Shown: positions 9,801 through 16,874 of the stretch, one piece after another
Layout: the number at the start of each line of letters is the position of its first letter
How positions within the stretch are numbered: the stretch's first letter is position 1
NCBI GenBank assembly: GCA_946626605.1
Contig: CAMOUL010000012.1
Location: forward strand, 1 to 56,528
Origin: an uncultured Bacteroidales bacterium
GTDB lineage: Bacteria > Bacteroidota > Bacteroidia > Bacteroidales > Paludibacteraceae
Reading direction: 5' to 3'
DNA: 56,528 bases
Notes under the pieces: model-generated
The model's database searches: none
What the model was told of the DNA's origin: nothing
What the model saw: only the letters and a program-made list of their open reading frames with translations
Translations under genes and position numbers: made by a program

Positions 9801-10743
9801 CACGACCCTCAATGACGTAGGATGCCACCATTTCATCTACACGCATCTGACCGTCATTCCTCCGACCGTTCCTACCCTATGGGTAGAAGATGCGATGTGC
9901 GGCGATGAGTCCGCCTTTAACGTGCTCTATACCTATACCTCCCATTTCCCCATCGCCTACTCGCTTTACTTCGATAGTGTGGCGTTAGAGATGGGCTTTG
10001 AGGATCAGATTGATGTACCGGTCACCTCTTATTCCTCGCCGATGGTCATCTCCGTACCGATACCGTATCGCGACGGAGACCAGCGTCATTACCCGCGGCC
10101 GGATATCTACTCGGTCACTCTGGTGCTCGATAACGGCATCTGCCAACATATGGAGAGCGACTGTATCAACGATACGACCCTTACTTTCTCTTACCCCAAA
10201 TGGCTGACGGAGCAGCGTCACGGAGACGTCATCGCCATCCTCGACTCGGCGTATAACGGCGGATATAAGTGGACGGATTTCCAGTGGTACGAAGGCGACT
10301 CGATGCTGGTGGGTCAGACCAAACCTTATCTGTACCTGCCGATGGGTCTGAATGTAGGAGCGGAGTATCACGTCGAGCTCACCCGTGTCGATGAGAAAGA
10401 TGCCTTCCCGACCTGTCCTATCGTCGCTATACCGAACCCGATTAATGAGGATTATGCGCCGAAGAAAGGTTACCTCGCTGTCACGCCGACCTGCATCGTC
10501 TCGGCGAACCCGATTGCGCATATCCTCTCTCGCAAGGACGGTACGTTCCGTATCAACACGTCCGACGGCACCTTCGTCACCGAGGGCGTCTTCCGTGCTC
10601 CCGTCACGCCGATCACCCTTCCGTCTGCGCAAGGTCTGTATATCGTCCAACTATGGTCGAACGACACGCCGGAAGAACCCTATAGAGCCATTAAAGTTAT
10701 TGTAGCACCATCATGCCCGAATTGCGACATATCTTCCTTCTGA
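3859..10743 (+). CDS. Giant T9SS-type secreted surface protein with IgGFc-binding-like N-terminus and 19 'CDS' repeats
   Basis: This 2294-residue protein starts at a TTG codon after AAGGA; no ATG keeps the signal peptide (KLFRTLILVCLLSLSPWIVAG). Residues about 35-470 (GNDFWLTF... VTLNKGQAYLV) resemble the IgGFc-binding N-terminal region found in metazoan mucin-like and bacterial surface proteins. From about residue 750 to 2000 there are 19 repeats centred on GCDS(I/T/V)Y.L.L, roughly one every 65 residues, each with preceding Cys residues suggesting a disulfide-linked beta module. The last 70 residues end G-LYIVQLWS...YRAIKVIV, like a T9SS sorting domain. The gene overlaps the next by 31 bases, and the next encodes an outer-membrane barrel. 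A role as a secreted adhesin is inferred. One repeat (about residue 1195) has Phe for Cys. Confidence 0.85.
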   Translation: MKLFRTLILVCLLSLSPWIVAGTELISNNPYWFGGTDAFNTTEGNDFWLTFINNNNFDPVKPENQNAKFEMRVAVSAREAVDVNIAYGNTILTTLHVAAGTTEIYEIPRSLTQVIQQIYLFESEQNGKSGVHVYTAPTTPENKKKVFSCFLYSRTKDSPLTSRDASLVIPTRFLGKEYIVQTYPEDVYSSEFGIVATEDGTIVTITPTFDTEGGKAAGTAFDVTLNKGQAYLVATKRREEGSTDFNADFSGTTLCADKPIAVFTGNQQTGIPNKEGYSQDFMVEQALPLTQFGTEFYLTGLTNTLSNYADIVALHDNTNVTITTYDKSTGAVNTFPNVTLNRGQTLQKLPPDSVMLDLHDEMNNEVIIRTSAPVSCISYTSTAAENKICTTVGWSQKCFIYGDPSSAIMPHWGLRTNAMTFFTEVLDPQGSGTPQHFYAYVVTAASDINTFTLNGAPVASSEFHTFQADPTKAYAHLELPDAARAKYNLLESTGGGFVGMVYGITEAQAYYYTLGFKPDAHPDSLYVTHTDEVVMSKASYDLDSLDGHGWYQRQWDEWMQDHEQLDTAIVCDSSFVYWTLETDIERPATQIEWLLFDVTDGKKPTGTPEASSITTPAATATKHSWQYEFILPEEEMEDRHQFFEYELQTVLHRERIMCDGEDLDTLKTTVRVTRIYNDTLYRVVCVGDSLEFFYDSLYNQDNLTLYNPDSAATKFVGVKQGQGTHYLEPWKYQVEVGTYHTFTRNYLSQAGCDSTMTLILFVCDTFQYFDTIHLCTNQDTVYQERTFRGASLNRDTTEVPIAWKTKACECQLGSWADKFRDKRGRPFDGCDSTYHLTLIRHESYVIPFRDTVCLDKDGHGSYTWSIQYGTKKRTITESDLSLDPAYGALVGVFRDTMYTQTCAECNGGLHGCDSIHELTLIMPQSYYFDETKEWCKLHYDPVTHDTVHSFFRWEGHRDGAEYVELRTSGDYYDSCHTTRYGCDSIYHLRLDYRAAQELYALTVDTICTDEDGTFPWIGPKGEHLEDISLDMKIPANRRCSTIYRSVEAGCDSIYALHLTVMPTFFKMDTVLITQEEVFHWPINNTTYGGSKATEDYNVLVTQDTLFVTVSNPTKPIGTHSCDSTHVLFLRVGAVYRYDTTDFACGNDDQYVWMETRPEFMPEGVPFERMTITDLPEPGQTKTYEQPFETVLGFDSVFYLHLYRAPSYRDTTHAYTCQLRESGSPYIWKDHEGRKIYDKSGNQVPFIPNTWAGDYYYTDTMKTKGYDCDSICVLHLHIYPYYDFNQSLNHCQGEPFAWEDLPGNTKPVSIYDDKENPISVIPTNHTGDYQYTLHFNTIHECDSAWHLTLHIDTVYTTPVEITQRVMCDNDTIHFLGEPVYGAKSPLLPEGESGRSVPGETDRWVVFDLYGNSQTTAGCDSAVHHRVTLYRTYFIPDEQRICQGSEFEWHDKEISTLRCGTFVFYDSLKTKDCPVCDPETGECGCDSVYKLTLHVDSVYHIYESITLCDYDSITWQGHHFAGPKLKNPAAGYRVLHKADTTYGDTVARLSIHDCDSIHYLSLRVAPSYDTTIVRHVCDNDDSQFAHIYIFQDTHGTYFRDSLEFGPTRSTEGVLKPDITFTPSHLLKTREGCDSLVTYKVIVHPTYRFIDSGRGCAGTAIEWRGQTIIATGTYYDKLETQDGCDSIYQLDFYVKPFITVPVHDFACDNEIYYHRDTVSGTVFETEVWHPGAPRPDPDKMPYIEVRFKGVDGCDSIVYNYYLTICPTFSFFAETDGICSGDTFYSEDLNHAWSAWAVEYDVDTFVRPYDTLFIDSLTTVMGCDSIYTLAAHVFPAYRHIVYDTICSNESYLWPGRDSRPDSLLTDLVSGLYFLRDSFLTVDGCDSIYETQLLVGASFISEEHQTLCADDSLDWHGWHIAHILPKDEEYFYYDSAISVVTGCDSVYHLYLTVLDTTMEVRYDSICIGDTLLIGDHIYTQGGDYKDTTLNDVGCHHFIYTHLTVIPPTVPTLWVEDAMCGDESAFNVLYTYTSHFPIAYSLYFDSVALEMGFEDQIDVPVTSYSSPMVISVPIPYRDGDQRHYPRPDIYSVTLVLDNGICQHMESDCINDTTLTFSYPKWLTEQRHGDVIAILDSAYNGGYKWTDFQWYEGDSMLVGQTKPYLYLPMGLNVGAEYHVELTRVDEKDAFPTCPIVAIPNPINEDYAPKKGYLAVTPTCIVSANPIAHILSRKDGTFRINTSDGTFVTEGVFRAPVTPITLPSAQGLYIVQLWSNDTPEEPYRAIKVIVAPSCPNCDISSF

Positions 10744-11780
10744 TCCTCTGTCTCTCGACGATGACCGGCATGGCGCAACGCCGCTATTCCGTATCGGAGA
10801 AAAGAGAGTTCGAACTCTCTTCCGTCAGAGGCTTCTCTACCAAAGACGTAGAGAACCAGACCGATGTGCTGATGGGTCTGCACGCGTCGGAGTATTCGGG
10901 TTCGCATCACCTTGTGGGACTGTCGCTGTCCGGCGGATGGTCCACGTTCCTCAATAATATGCCCGAGGCAAAGAACACTCCGGGCGGCGGAGTGATGGAT
11001 CTGTACCTGCTCTACGAGTACCATTTCGCCGGACTGATGGTGCAAACCGGTCTCGGTATCTCTGCGCAACGCGTGTTCACGGATCTGAACGAAGCCAATA
11101 TCTATCATGAGAACATGATGGATACCTGGTCAGGAATCACCCCGGCGCCCTTCACGCTGAAACACACGTTTGCAGACCGCCGCGATATGGCGCAACAACT
11201 ATACGGACGGATACCGCTGAATGTCGGTCATTATTTCTTCGGTTCACGCGGAATCGGTTATTTCCTTGTGGGAGTGAACGCCGGCTACGCGTTCAAGGGT
11301 TCTACCGCGACTTCGATGATTGTCTCTACGGCCGGTAAGTACGAGCGGTACGTAGGTATCTGGGAAGAGATGGATAATCACGGTTTCCGCAAAGACGTGC
11401 CGTTAGAGCGCAAAGGAGACCAGCTGGCGCTGAAGTTCGACCTCGCGGCGCACGCGGAGATAGGATATGAGTACAACACCCGGCAGTCGGTTAAGAACTA
11501 CCGCACGCGTCCGGCAGACCGTTTGGACGGAAGACTTCGTGTAGCGGCGTACGCCGATTGCTCGTTGCTGAATATATGTCCTTCGACCAAGGGGGTATTG
11601 TACGGCATCCCGACGGAGTCGATTTATGACTTCTCCACGTACACGACGGATCATGTCTTCTCGACGGAAGAGGCTTCCAAATCCTGGCTGCGCAACCTCT
11701 CTATAGGCATACGCGTCTCGTTCCTCTTTGCCTTCCGGCCGAAAGACCGGTGTATCCTCTGTAACCCTGCCAACCACTAA
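10713..11780 (+). CDS. Outer-membrane beta-barrel protein, possible partner of the giant secreted protein
   Basis: A 355-residue protein with a signal peptide (HIFLLILCLSTMTGMAQ) and alternating aromatic/polar strands typical of an outer-membrane barrel (VGLSLSGGWSTF, LYLLYEYHFAGLMVQTGLGIS, RIPLNVGHYFF, YFLVGVNAGYAF, LSIGIRVSFLFAF). Its start lies 31 bases inside the giant gene, so translation is probably coupled. In Bacteroidota, T9SS adhesins such as SprB are often paired with a barrel partner (SprF/PorP type), and the overlap suggests the same arrangement here. The sequence is not an obvious PorP/SprF, so the partnership is inference. The C-terminus holds a CxxC (RCILCNP). Confidence 0.7.
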   Translation: MPELRHIFLLILCLSTMTGMAQRRYSVSEKREFELSSVRGFSTKDVENQTDVLMGLHASEYSGSHHLVGLSLSGGWSTFLNNMPEAKNTPGGGVMDLYLLYEYHFAGLMVQTGLGISAQRVFTDLNEANIYHENMMDTWSGITPAPFTLKHTFADRRDMAQQLYGRIPLNVGHYFFGSRGIGYFLVGVNAGYAFKGSTATSMIVSTAGKYERYVGIWEEMDNHGFRKDVPLERKGDQLALKFDLAAHAEIGYEYNTRQSVKNYRTRPADRLDGRLRVAAYADCSLLNICPSTKGVLYGIPTESIYDFSTYTTDHVFSTEEASKSWLRNLSIGIRVSFLFAFRPKDRCILCNPANH

Positions 11781-11802
11781 ATGGTACATGGTACATGACC
11801 AA

Positions 11803-12945
11803 ATGGTAAATAGATATACTCTCTCGGAACTCTGCGCAGAGATAGGCGAAGTGTTAGACTCGTCACTCGCACCCGCTTACTGGGTGCAGGCAGAGATCAG
11901 CTCGCTCATGGAGCGCGGCGGACATATGTATCTGGATCTTGTTGACGCGCCTTCTGCAGGCGGTCAGGGTGCGAAGATGCGGGCGACACTATGGGCAGGA
12001 ACGAAAGAGATGCTCTGCGCCTATTTTCAGTCGGAGACGGGCATGTCGCTACAAAAAGGCATGGCGGTGCTGGTAGAGTGCGAGGTGCATTTTCATCCGG
12101 TCTATGGGTTAAGTCTCTCTATCGTCGGCATTGATCCGACGTTCACGATCGGCGATATCGCGCGGCTCAAGCAACAGACGATTGCGCAGCTGGAGAAAGA
12201 CGGTCTTTTGGAGGCGCAACAACTCCTGCCGCTACCGACACTTATCCGGAAGATTGCGGTTATCTCTTCGCCTTCCGCGGCGGGTTATGAGGATTTCAAA
12301 CATCAGTTAGAGCACAGTCCGTATGGGTTCGAGACGACCCTCTTCGGTGCGACCATGCAGGGTGACGGAGCGCCTAAGTCCATTATTGCGGCTTTGGAAG
12401 AGATTTCTGTCAGCGTTAGCGGTCTGTCAGCAAAGCGGTCTGTCAGCAAAGCGGTCGATCAGGCGAAGCCGGTCTTTGATTGCGTCGTCATCATCCGCGG
12501 CGGAGGAGCCAGCTCTGACTTATCCTGCTTTGACAACTACGAGCTCTGCGCCGTTTGTGCGCAATTCGAGTTGCCGATTTTGAGCGGTATCGGTCACACG
12601 AGGGATGTCTCGGTGTTAGATATGGTGGCGCATGAAACACTGAAGACACCTACCGCCGTAGCAGAATGGCTCATTCATCGCATGGATACGCAGGCATCGC
12701 GCATCAACGACCTCTACACGCGGCTACGTCGTACGGCAGACCGGCAGATTATGCTCAGACGACACCGTGTCGAATTGCTCGAACAACGGCTTGCGGCTTG
12801 TAACCCTGAGGCTTTTTATCGCAGGGGGTACTCGCTGCTGACGAAGGACGGAAAGGTCGTCCGGTCCGTAGCAGAGCTAGTGCCCGGAGACCGGATTACT
12901 ACTCATCTTGGTGATGGGTCAGTAGAGAGTATTGTGAAAGGCTAA
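11803..12945 (+). CDS. xseA: Exodeoxyribonuclease VII large subunit
   Basis: The large subunit of exonuclease VII degrades single-stranded DNA. The product has about 380 residues. An N-terminal OB-fold (WVQAEISSLMERGGHMYLDLVD) is followed by the nuclease domain with IAVISSPSAAGYEDF, VVIIRGGGASSDLSCFDNYELC and PILSGIGHTRDVSVLDMVAH, all standard family motifs. The ATG at 11803 (MVNRYTLSELC) fits the family start best; an ATG at 11788 is possible. A small-subunit gene (xseB) is not seen next to it. Around 12421-12456 a 16-base unit is repeated in tandem, giving GLSAKRSVSKAVDQ in a loop before the VFDCVVIIRGG strand, an in-frame repeat insertion. Confidence 0.93.
   Translation: MVNRYTLSELCAEIGEVLDSSLAPAYWVQAEISSLMERGGHMYLDLVDAPSAGGQGAKMRATLWAGTKEMLCAYFQSETGMSLQKGMAVLVECEVHFHPVYGLSLSIVGIDPTFTIGDIARLKQQTIAQLEKDGLLEAQQLLPLPTLIRKIAVISSPSAAGYEDFKHQLEHSPYGFETTLFGATMQGDGAPKSIIAALEEISVSVSGLSAKRSVSKAVDQAKPVFDCVVIIRGGGASSDLSCFDNYELCAVCAQFELPILSGIGHTRDVSVLDMVAHETLKTPTAVAEWLIHRMDTQASRINDLYTRLRRTADRQIMLRRHRVELLEQRLAACNPEAFYRRGYSLLTKDGKVVRSVAELVPGDRITTHLGDGSVESIVKG
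12421..12456. repeat. 16-base tandem repeat inside xseA
   Basis: The unit GGTCTGTCAGCAAAGC occurs twice in direct tandem with a partial third copy. Since 16 is not a multiple of 3, the two copies are read in different frames, yet the gene remains open. Confidence 0.9.
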
Positions 12946-12971
12946 GGGTTATAGGCGAAAGGTTATAGGTT

Positions 12972-13721
12972 ATGATTCTTGCTCCAGAACAACGCAAAGC
13001 CGGTGCGGCTCTTTTTGGTCTGACGCTGGTCGTATGGCTGGTGATGGCGCTTTGGCCCGTTCAGGAGGATGAGGAGGAAAAGAAACCGACAAAGAAACCC
13101 TGGTCGGAAAGAAGAGATTCGATTCGGTTGGCGGACTCGATGCGGTTCGTACAATGGAAAGCGGACCGGGAAGCAAGGTACGATTCGTTTTTTAGGGCGG
13201 ACTCGATCCGCCACGAGCAATGGAAAGTGGAGCGGCAGGCACGATGGGACTCGATGCGAAAAGCCGATTCGCTGTGGCGGGACTCCGTGGGGATGAAGTA
13301 TTTTGCGCCGCGGGTGAAGAAAGATACGATTCTGGATCTCAATCATTGCGACACAGCGGAGTTGCAACTTATACGGGGGATCGGACGATATACGGCCTCG
13401 CAGATTGTGCAATACCGGGAGCGTCTGGGAGGTTTTTATAGTACGGAGCAGTTGAAGGATGAGGTGTTTGGGAAACTGAGTCTGGACACCTTGCTTTACC
13501 GCTTCACGGCGGACCCGACGGCGGTACAACGGATGGATGTCAACCGTGCTTCTATCGACCGCCTGCAGCGGCATCCGTATATACGTTACGAGCAAGCGAA
13601 GGCGATCTATACGCTTCGCAGGAAGAAGGTGCGTCTGGAATCTATAGAGGATCTGCGCGCGCTGCCGGAAATGACGGAAGAAGATTTACGAAGAGCAGCG
13701 CCGTATTTGCGTTTTGAATAA
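12972..13721 (+). CDS. Membrane-anchored helix-hairpin-helix protein (ComEA-like)
   Basis: A 249-residue protein with one N-terminal membrane segment (AGAALFGLTLVVWLVMALW, about 10-28), a charged linker, and two C-terminal helix-hairpin-helix regions. The first begins TILDLNHCDTAELQLIRGIGRYTASQIVQYRERLGG and the second DVNRASIDRLQRHPYIRYEQAKAI. Such proteins bind DNA non-specifically and are related to ComEA. The linker (about 45-110) is a threefold repeat of about 22 residues built on R(W/Y)DS..ADS.R..QWK..R.A, matching 66-base repeats in the DNA. It follows xseA across a short GGTTATAGG-type linker. With the comEC-like gene upstream it could belong to DNA uptake, but that is inference. Confidence 0.85.
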   Translation: MILAPEQRKAGAALFGLTLVVWLVMALWPVQEDEEEKKPTKKPWSERRDSIRLADSMRFVQWKADREARYDSFFRADSIRHEQWKVERQARWDSMRKADSLWRDSVGMKYFAPRVKKDTILDLNHCDTAELQLIRGIGRYTASQIVQYRERLGGFYSTEQLKDEVFGKLSLDTLLYRFTADPTAVQRMDVNRASIDRLQRHPYIRYEQAKAIYTLRRKKVRLESIEDLRALPEMTEEDLRRAAPYLRFE

Positions 13722-13743
13722 GGCTGAAAATAACGTACTTACC

Positions 13744-13796
13744 TCGCACTTATCACGCACTTATCACGTACTAATCACGCACTAATCACGCACTAA
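13744..13796. repeat. 11-base tandem repeat in a 317-base intergenic gap
   Basis: About 4.8 copies of TCACGCACTAA, the first ones diverged to CGCACTTA. The gap 13722-14038 otherwise holds a perfect AT-rich inverted repeat and the ddl promoter; no gene is seen in it. Confidence 0.9.
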
Positions 13797-13818
13797 ATTT
13801 CTCCCTTTAAACCCATTA

Positions 13819-13843
13819 GTATTATATACATAGTATATAATAC
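13819..13843. repeat. Perfect AT-rich inverted repeat upstream of ddl
   Basis: GTATTATATAC (13819-13829), a 3-base spacer ATA, then GTATATAATAC (13833-13843): an 11-bp perfect inverted repeat. There is no T-run directly after it. It could be a weak terminator hairpin for the upstream operon or a protein-binding site. Confidence 0.6.
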
Positions 13844-13957
13844 CAGAAGAGTGGTATAAAAAAGGGAAAAAGAGAGAAAAAAAGGAAGCAGGAGGGGCAT
13901 AAGAGAGAGAAAAAAGTAGTCTTTAAAGCATAAAAATAAAGAAAAATGCGCGCGCGC

Positions 13958-13989
13958 TTGCGTATGTGAAAAAATTTTAGTAACTTTGC
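13958..13989 (+). promoter_or_regulatory. Promoter of ddl
   Basis: The -33 TTG at 13958-13960 and -7 TAACTTTGC at 13981-13989 have the standard 20-base spacing. The spacer begins CGTATGTG and an A-tract follows. It is preceded by an alternating GC run (GCGCGCGCG). The ddl ATG lies about 50 bases after the -7 box. Confidence 0.8.
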
Positions 13990-14038
13990 AGCGAATTTTA
14001 GATTAGGGGTGGAAGGGACTCCGTAGAAGCAAAAAATA

Positions 14039-15076
14039 ATGAAAAGACAAATAGCAATTATTGCCGGAGGGGACAGCAGCGAACACGAGGTGTCGCTGCG
14101 TTCCGCTGCGGGTTTATACTCCTTCATGGACAAGGAGCGGTATGACATTACGATTGTAAGACTGCAAGGGAAGGAGTGGGTAGCCTACCCCCAACCCCTC
14201 CCTGAAGGGAAGGGAGTAGAGGATTACTTCGAATCCAGTGAATCTTATCCGATTGATAAGAATGATTTTTCTTTTACGCGCGGTGGCGTGAAGCACACGT
14301 TCGATTTCGCGTATATCACTATCCACGGCACGCCGGGCGAGAATGGTTTGTTACAGGGATACTTAGAGATGATGGGTATTCCGTTCAGCTGCTGCGGCGT
14401 CTTGGCAGCGGCGCTGACGTTTAACAAATACGCCTGCAACCACTATCTCTCTTATTTCGGTTTTCATATAGCCAAGAGTATGATGCTCCGTGCGGGACAA
14501 AAATGGCCCAACGCCCAGAAGATTGCAGACACCTTAGGTCTGCCGTGTTTTATCAAGAGCAACGTGGGCGGATCGTCCTTCGGATGTACGAAAGTGAAGA
14601 CGGTTGAGGATGTTTACCCGGCCATCGAGCGTGCGTTCAAAGAGGGCGACGAAGTCATCTGCGAGTCGTATATGAAAGGGACGGAAGTGACCTGTGGCGT
14701 GTATAAGACCAAAGACAAAGCGGTGGCATTCCCGATCACGGAGGTTGTGACGAAGAATGAGTTCTTCGATTACGACGCCAAATACAAAGGTCAGGTGTCG
14801 GAGATCACTCCGGCGCGTATCCCTGACGCCATCCGTGACAAGATCCAGGCAGAGACCCTGCGTATCTATGACATCATCGGCGCCAACGGCATCATCCGCG
14901 TCGATTGGATCATCACCGGCGAGCAGATCAACTTGTTAGAGGTGAACACGACGCCGGGCATGACGGCTACGAGTTTCATTCCGCAGCAGGTTCGTGCCGC
15001 AGGCCTCGACATCAAAGAGGTGCTGACAGATATTATAGAAGACCACTTCGTTGACAGAACACAGACCGCAGGCTAA
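14039..15076 (+). CDS. ddl: D-alanine--D-alanine ligase
   Basis: This cytoplasmic ATP-grasp enzyme joins two D-Ala for peptidoglycan synthesis. The 345 residues include IAIIAGGDSSEHEVSLRSA at the start, YITIHGTPGENGLLQGYLEMMGIP, the ATP-binding KSNVGGSSFGCTKV loop, and INLLEVNTTPGMTATSFIPQQ with the metal and substrate ligands. Residues around 50-62 (AYPQPLPEGKGVED) come from a CCCCTCCCT...AGGGAAGGGAG palindromic repeat at 14188-14219, inserted in frame in a loop of the N-terminal domain. The gene has its own promoter and is followed after 24 bases by the polyprenyl synthase. Confidence 0.97.
   Translation: MKRQIAIIAGGDSSEHEVSLRSAAGLYSFMDKERYDITIVRLQGKEWVAYPQPLPEGKGVEDYFESSESYPIDKNDFSFTRGGVKHTFDFAYITIHGTPGENGLLQGYLEMMGIPFSCCGVLAAALTFNKYACNHYLSYFGFHIAKSMMLRAGQKWPNAQKIADTLGLPCFIKSNVGGSSFGCTKVKTVEDVYPAIERAFKEGDEVICESYMKGTEVTCGVYKTKDKAVAFPITEVVTKNEFFDYDAKYKGQVSEITPARIPDAIRDKIQAETLRIYDIIGANGIIRVDWIITGEQINLLEVNTTPGMTATSFIPQQVRAAGLDIKEVLTDIIEDHFVDRTQTAG
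14188..14219. repeat. CCCTCCC/GGGAGGG palindromic repeat inside ddl
   Basis: An imperfect inverted repeat of C-rich then G-rich blocks reads in frame as PQPLPEGKG. The same type of repeat is inside the FAD enzyme (34152-34200) and a lipoprotein gene (24225-24262). This kind of element is widespread in Bacteroidota and other bacteria, usually between genes. Confidence 0.75.
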
Positions 15077-15100
15077 GCCTGCTGACAGAATACAGACAAA

Positions 15101-16069
15101 ATGATTGATATTAACCAAGCGATAGAATCCCTTCATTGGGACAAAGAGCCACGGGGATTGTACGAGCCGATCGAGTACGCATTGGCGTCCGGCGGCAAGA
15201 GACTTCGTCCGACCTTGGCGCTCCTGGCGGCAGAGACGATCATCAACGGCGGGTTGCTGAACGGCAGCGTGATGGATGACGTAGTGCCTGCGGCGTTGGC
15301 GTTGGAGGTGTTCCATAACTTCACGCTGCTTCACGACGACGTGATGGACAAAGCGTCCGTGCGTCGCGGCCGCGAGACGGTACATGTCAAATGGAACGAG
15401 AACACGGCTATCCTCTCGGGCGACCAGATGCTCATCGAGGCGTATAAGTTGTTGGCACAAGTGCCGGCAGAGAAAGTAGCGGGAGCATTGAAGATGTTCA
15501 ACGAGATGGCGACCGGCGTGTGCGAAGGACAGCAGTACGACGTGGATTTCGAGCACGCGAGCCACGTGAGTATCGAGGAGTACATGATGATGATTGAGAA
15601 GAAGACCTCGGTGCTTTTGGCGTACGCGATGAAGATCGGCGGCTATATTGCCGGAGCGAACGAGAACCAACAGGAGGCGTTGTACCAGTATGGTCTGCAT
15701 ATCGGTCTGGCTTTCCAGATTCAAGACGATCTGCTTGACGTTTATGGCGACCCGAAGACTTTCGGCAAGAAGATCGGCGGAGATATATGCGCGAACAAGA
15801 AGACTTTCCTTCTTCTCACCGCGATGGAGACAGCGGACGCAGAGAGCCGTGCGGAGTTGCTGCAATGGATGATGGCGACCGACCGTGACGAAGAGAAGAT
15901 TGCCGCCGTGACGGAGATCTTCACCCGTCTCGGAGTACGCGAAGCGAGTGAAGTAGTGATGGAGGAGCAGACTGCTCTTGCCCTCGCACAGCTGGACAAA
16001 CTGCCGCAGAACGACGCCACGGAGACGCTCCGTGAGTTGGCTGAGAAACTCGCCACCAGAAAGAGTTAA
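15101..16069 (+). CDS. Trans-polyprenyl diphosphate synthase
   Basis: A 322-residue prenyl-chain-elongating enzyme of the isoprenoid pathway. It has both aspartate-rich motifs: LLHDDVMDKASVRRG (first, about 83-97) and FQIQDDLLDVYGD (second), and the ASGGKRLRP substrate-binding stretch near residue 28. It condenses isopentenyl diphosphate with an allylic diphosphate; chain length (farnesyl, geranylgeranyl or longer) cannot be fixed from the motifs alone. It follows ddl after a short linker with TGACAGAAYACAGAC repeats and is probably cotranscribed with it. Confidence 0.93.
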   Translation: MIDINQAIESLHWDKEPRGLYEPIEYALASGGKRLRPTLALLAAETIINGGLLNGSVMDDVVPAALALEVFHNFTLLHDDVMDKASVRRGRETVHVKWNENTAILSGDQMLIEAYKLLAQVPAEKVAGALKMFNEMATGVCEGQQYDVDFEHASHVSIEEYMMMIEKKTSVLLAYAMKIGGYIAGANENQQEALYQYGLHIGLAFQIQDDLLDVYGDPKTFGKKIGGDICANKKTFLLLTAMETADAESRAELLQWMMATDRDEEKIAAVTEIFTRLGVREASEVVMEEQTALALAQLDKLPQNDATETLRELAEKLATRKS

Positions 16070-16106
16070 AGAACAAATGGTAAAAGTTTAAATCGTAAAT
16101 AACAAG

Positions 16107-16874
16107 ATGCCTTATCGTCGATTACCCAACACGGACTTAGCTCGCCTGCATGCCCTGCAGAACGCTATCCAGCGCGCGCAAGGAGCCGACTATACCGAGC
16201 AGGTCATCCCGTACAAAGTACAAAGCGAAGCACAACGGTTCTTGGTGCAGTTTGAGAACATAGTGATGCAATCCAAAGACAACTATGCCTCCACTGTCAA
16301 CGCCAACAAACAGTACCGTCACATCGTACAGAACGCACGTATGTACATCTCGCATTTCATCCAGGTGCTCAACCTCTCCGTTATCCGCGGGGAGATCAAG
16401 AAAGAGCAAAAACTGCTTTACGGCCTGGATCCGCACCAACATATCGTGCCGGATCTGTCCACGGAAGAGTACCTTTTAGAGTGGGGAAAGAAGATTATCG
16501 AGGGTGAGCAGAAACGCATGGCGAACGGCGGTTTCCCGATTTATAATCCGGCGATTAACAAGGTGAAGGTGCATTACGATATCTTCTGCGAGCACCAGCG
16601 GCAGCATGCTTTCCACGTGCAGAACACGGAGCGTGTGCACGGGGACTTGGAGCCGCTTCGCGCGCAGGCAGACGAGATAATACTGAATATATGGAACCTC
16701 GTGGAGGACTACTACAAAGACCAGCTGCCGTACGCGAAGATGATGAAATGTCAGCTATACGGCGTGATCTACTACTACCGCAAGGGCGAAAGAAAACTCT
16801 CGGCCGAGAGTGACCGAGAGCTGAAACGCATCCAAGATAGCCAACCGACTATCCAATGGTCGACAGAGGAGTAA
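16107..16874 (+). CDS. Uncharacterised helical protein
   Basis: A 255-residue soluble protein, mostly helical, without signal peptide. It begins MPYRRLPNTDLARLHALQNAI and has conserved-looking patches such as NARMYISHFIQVLNLSVIRGEIKK and YGVIYYYRKGERK near the C-terminus. I know similar hypothetical proteins only from Bacteroidota and cannot give a function. The last 26 bases overlap the end of fthC, which is transcribed convergently. Confidence 0.75.
   Translation: MPYRRLPNTDLARLHALQNAIQRAQGADYTEQVIPYKVQSEAQRFLVQFENIVMQSKDNYASTVNANKQYRHIVQNARMYISHFIQVLNLSVIRGEIKKEQKLLYGLDPHQHIVPDLSTEEYLLEWGKKIIEGEQKRMANGGFPIYNPAINKVKVHYDIFCEHQRQHAFHVQNTERVHGDLEPLRAQADEIILNIWNLVEDYYKDQLPYAKMMKCQLYGVIYYYRKGERKLSAESDRELKRIQDSQPTIQWSTEE

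Noticed and set aside
14936..15865. 309-codon minus-strand frame opposite ddl and the polyprenyl synthase
   Set aside because: Antisense to two clear enzymes; composition is Leu/Arg/His-rich shadow sequence.
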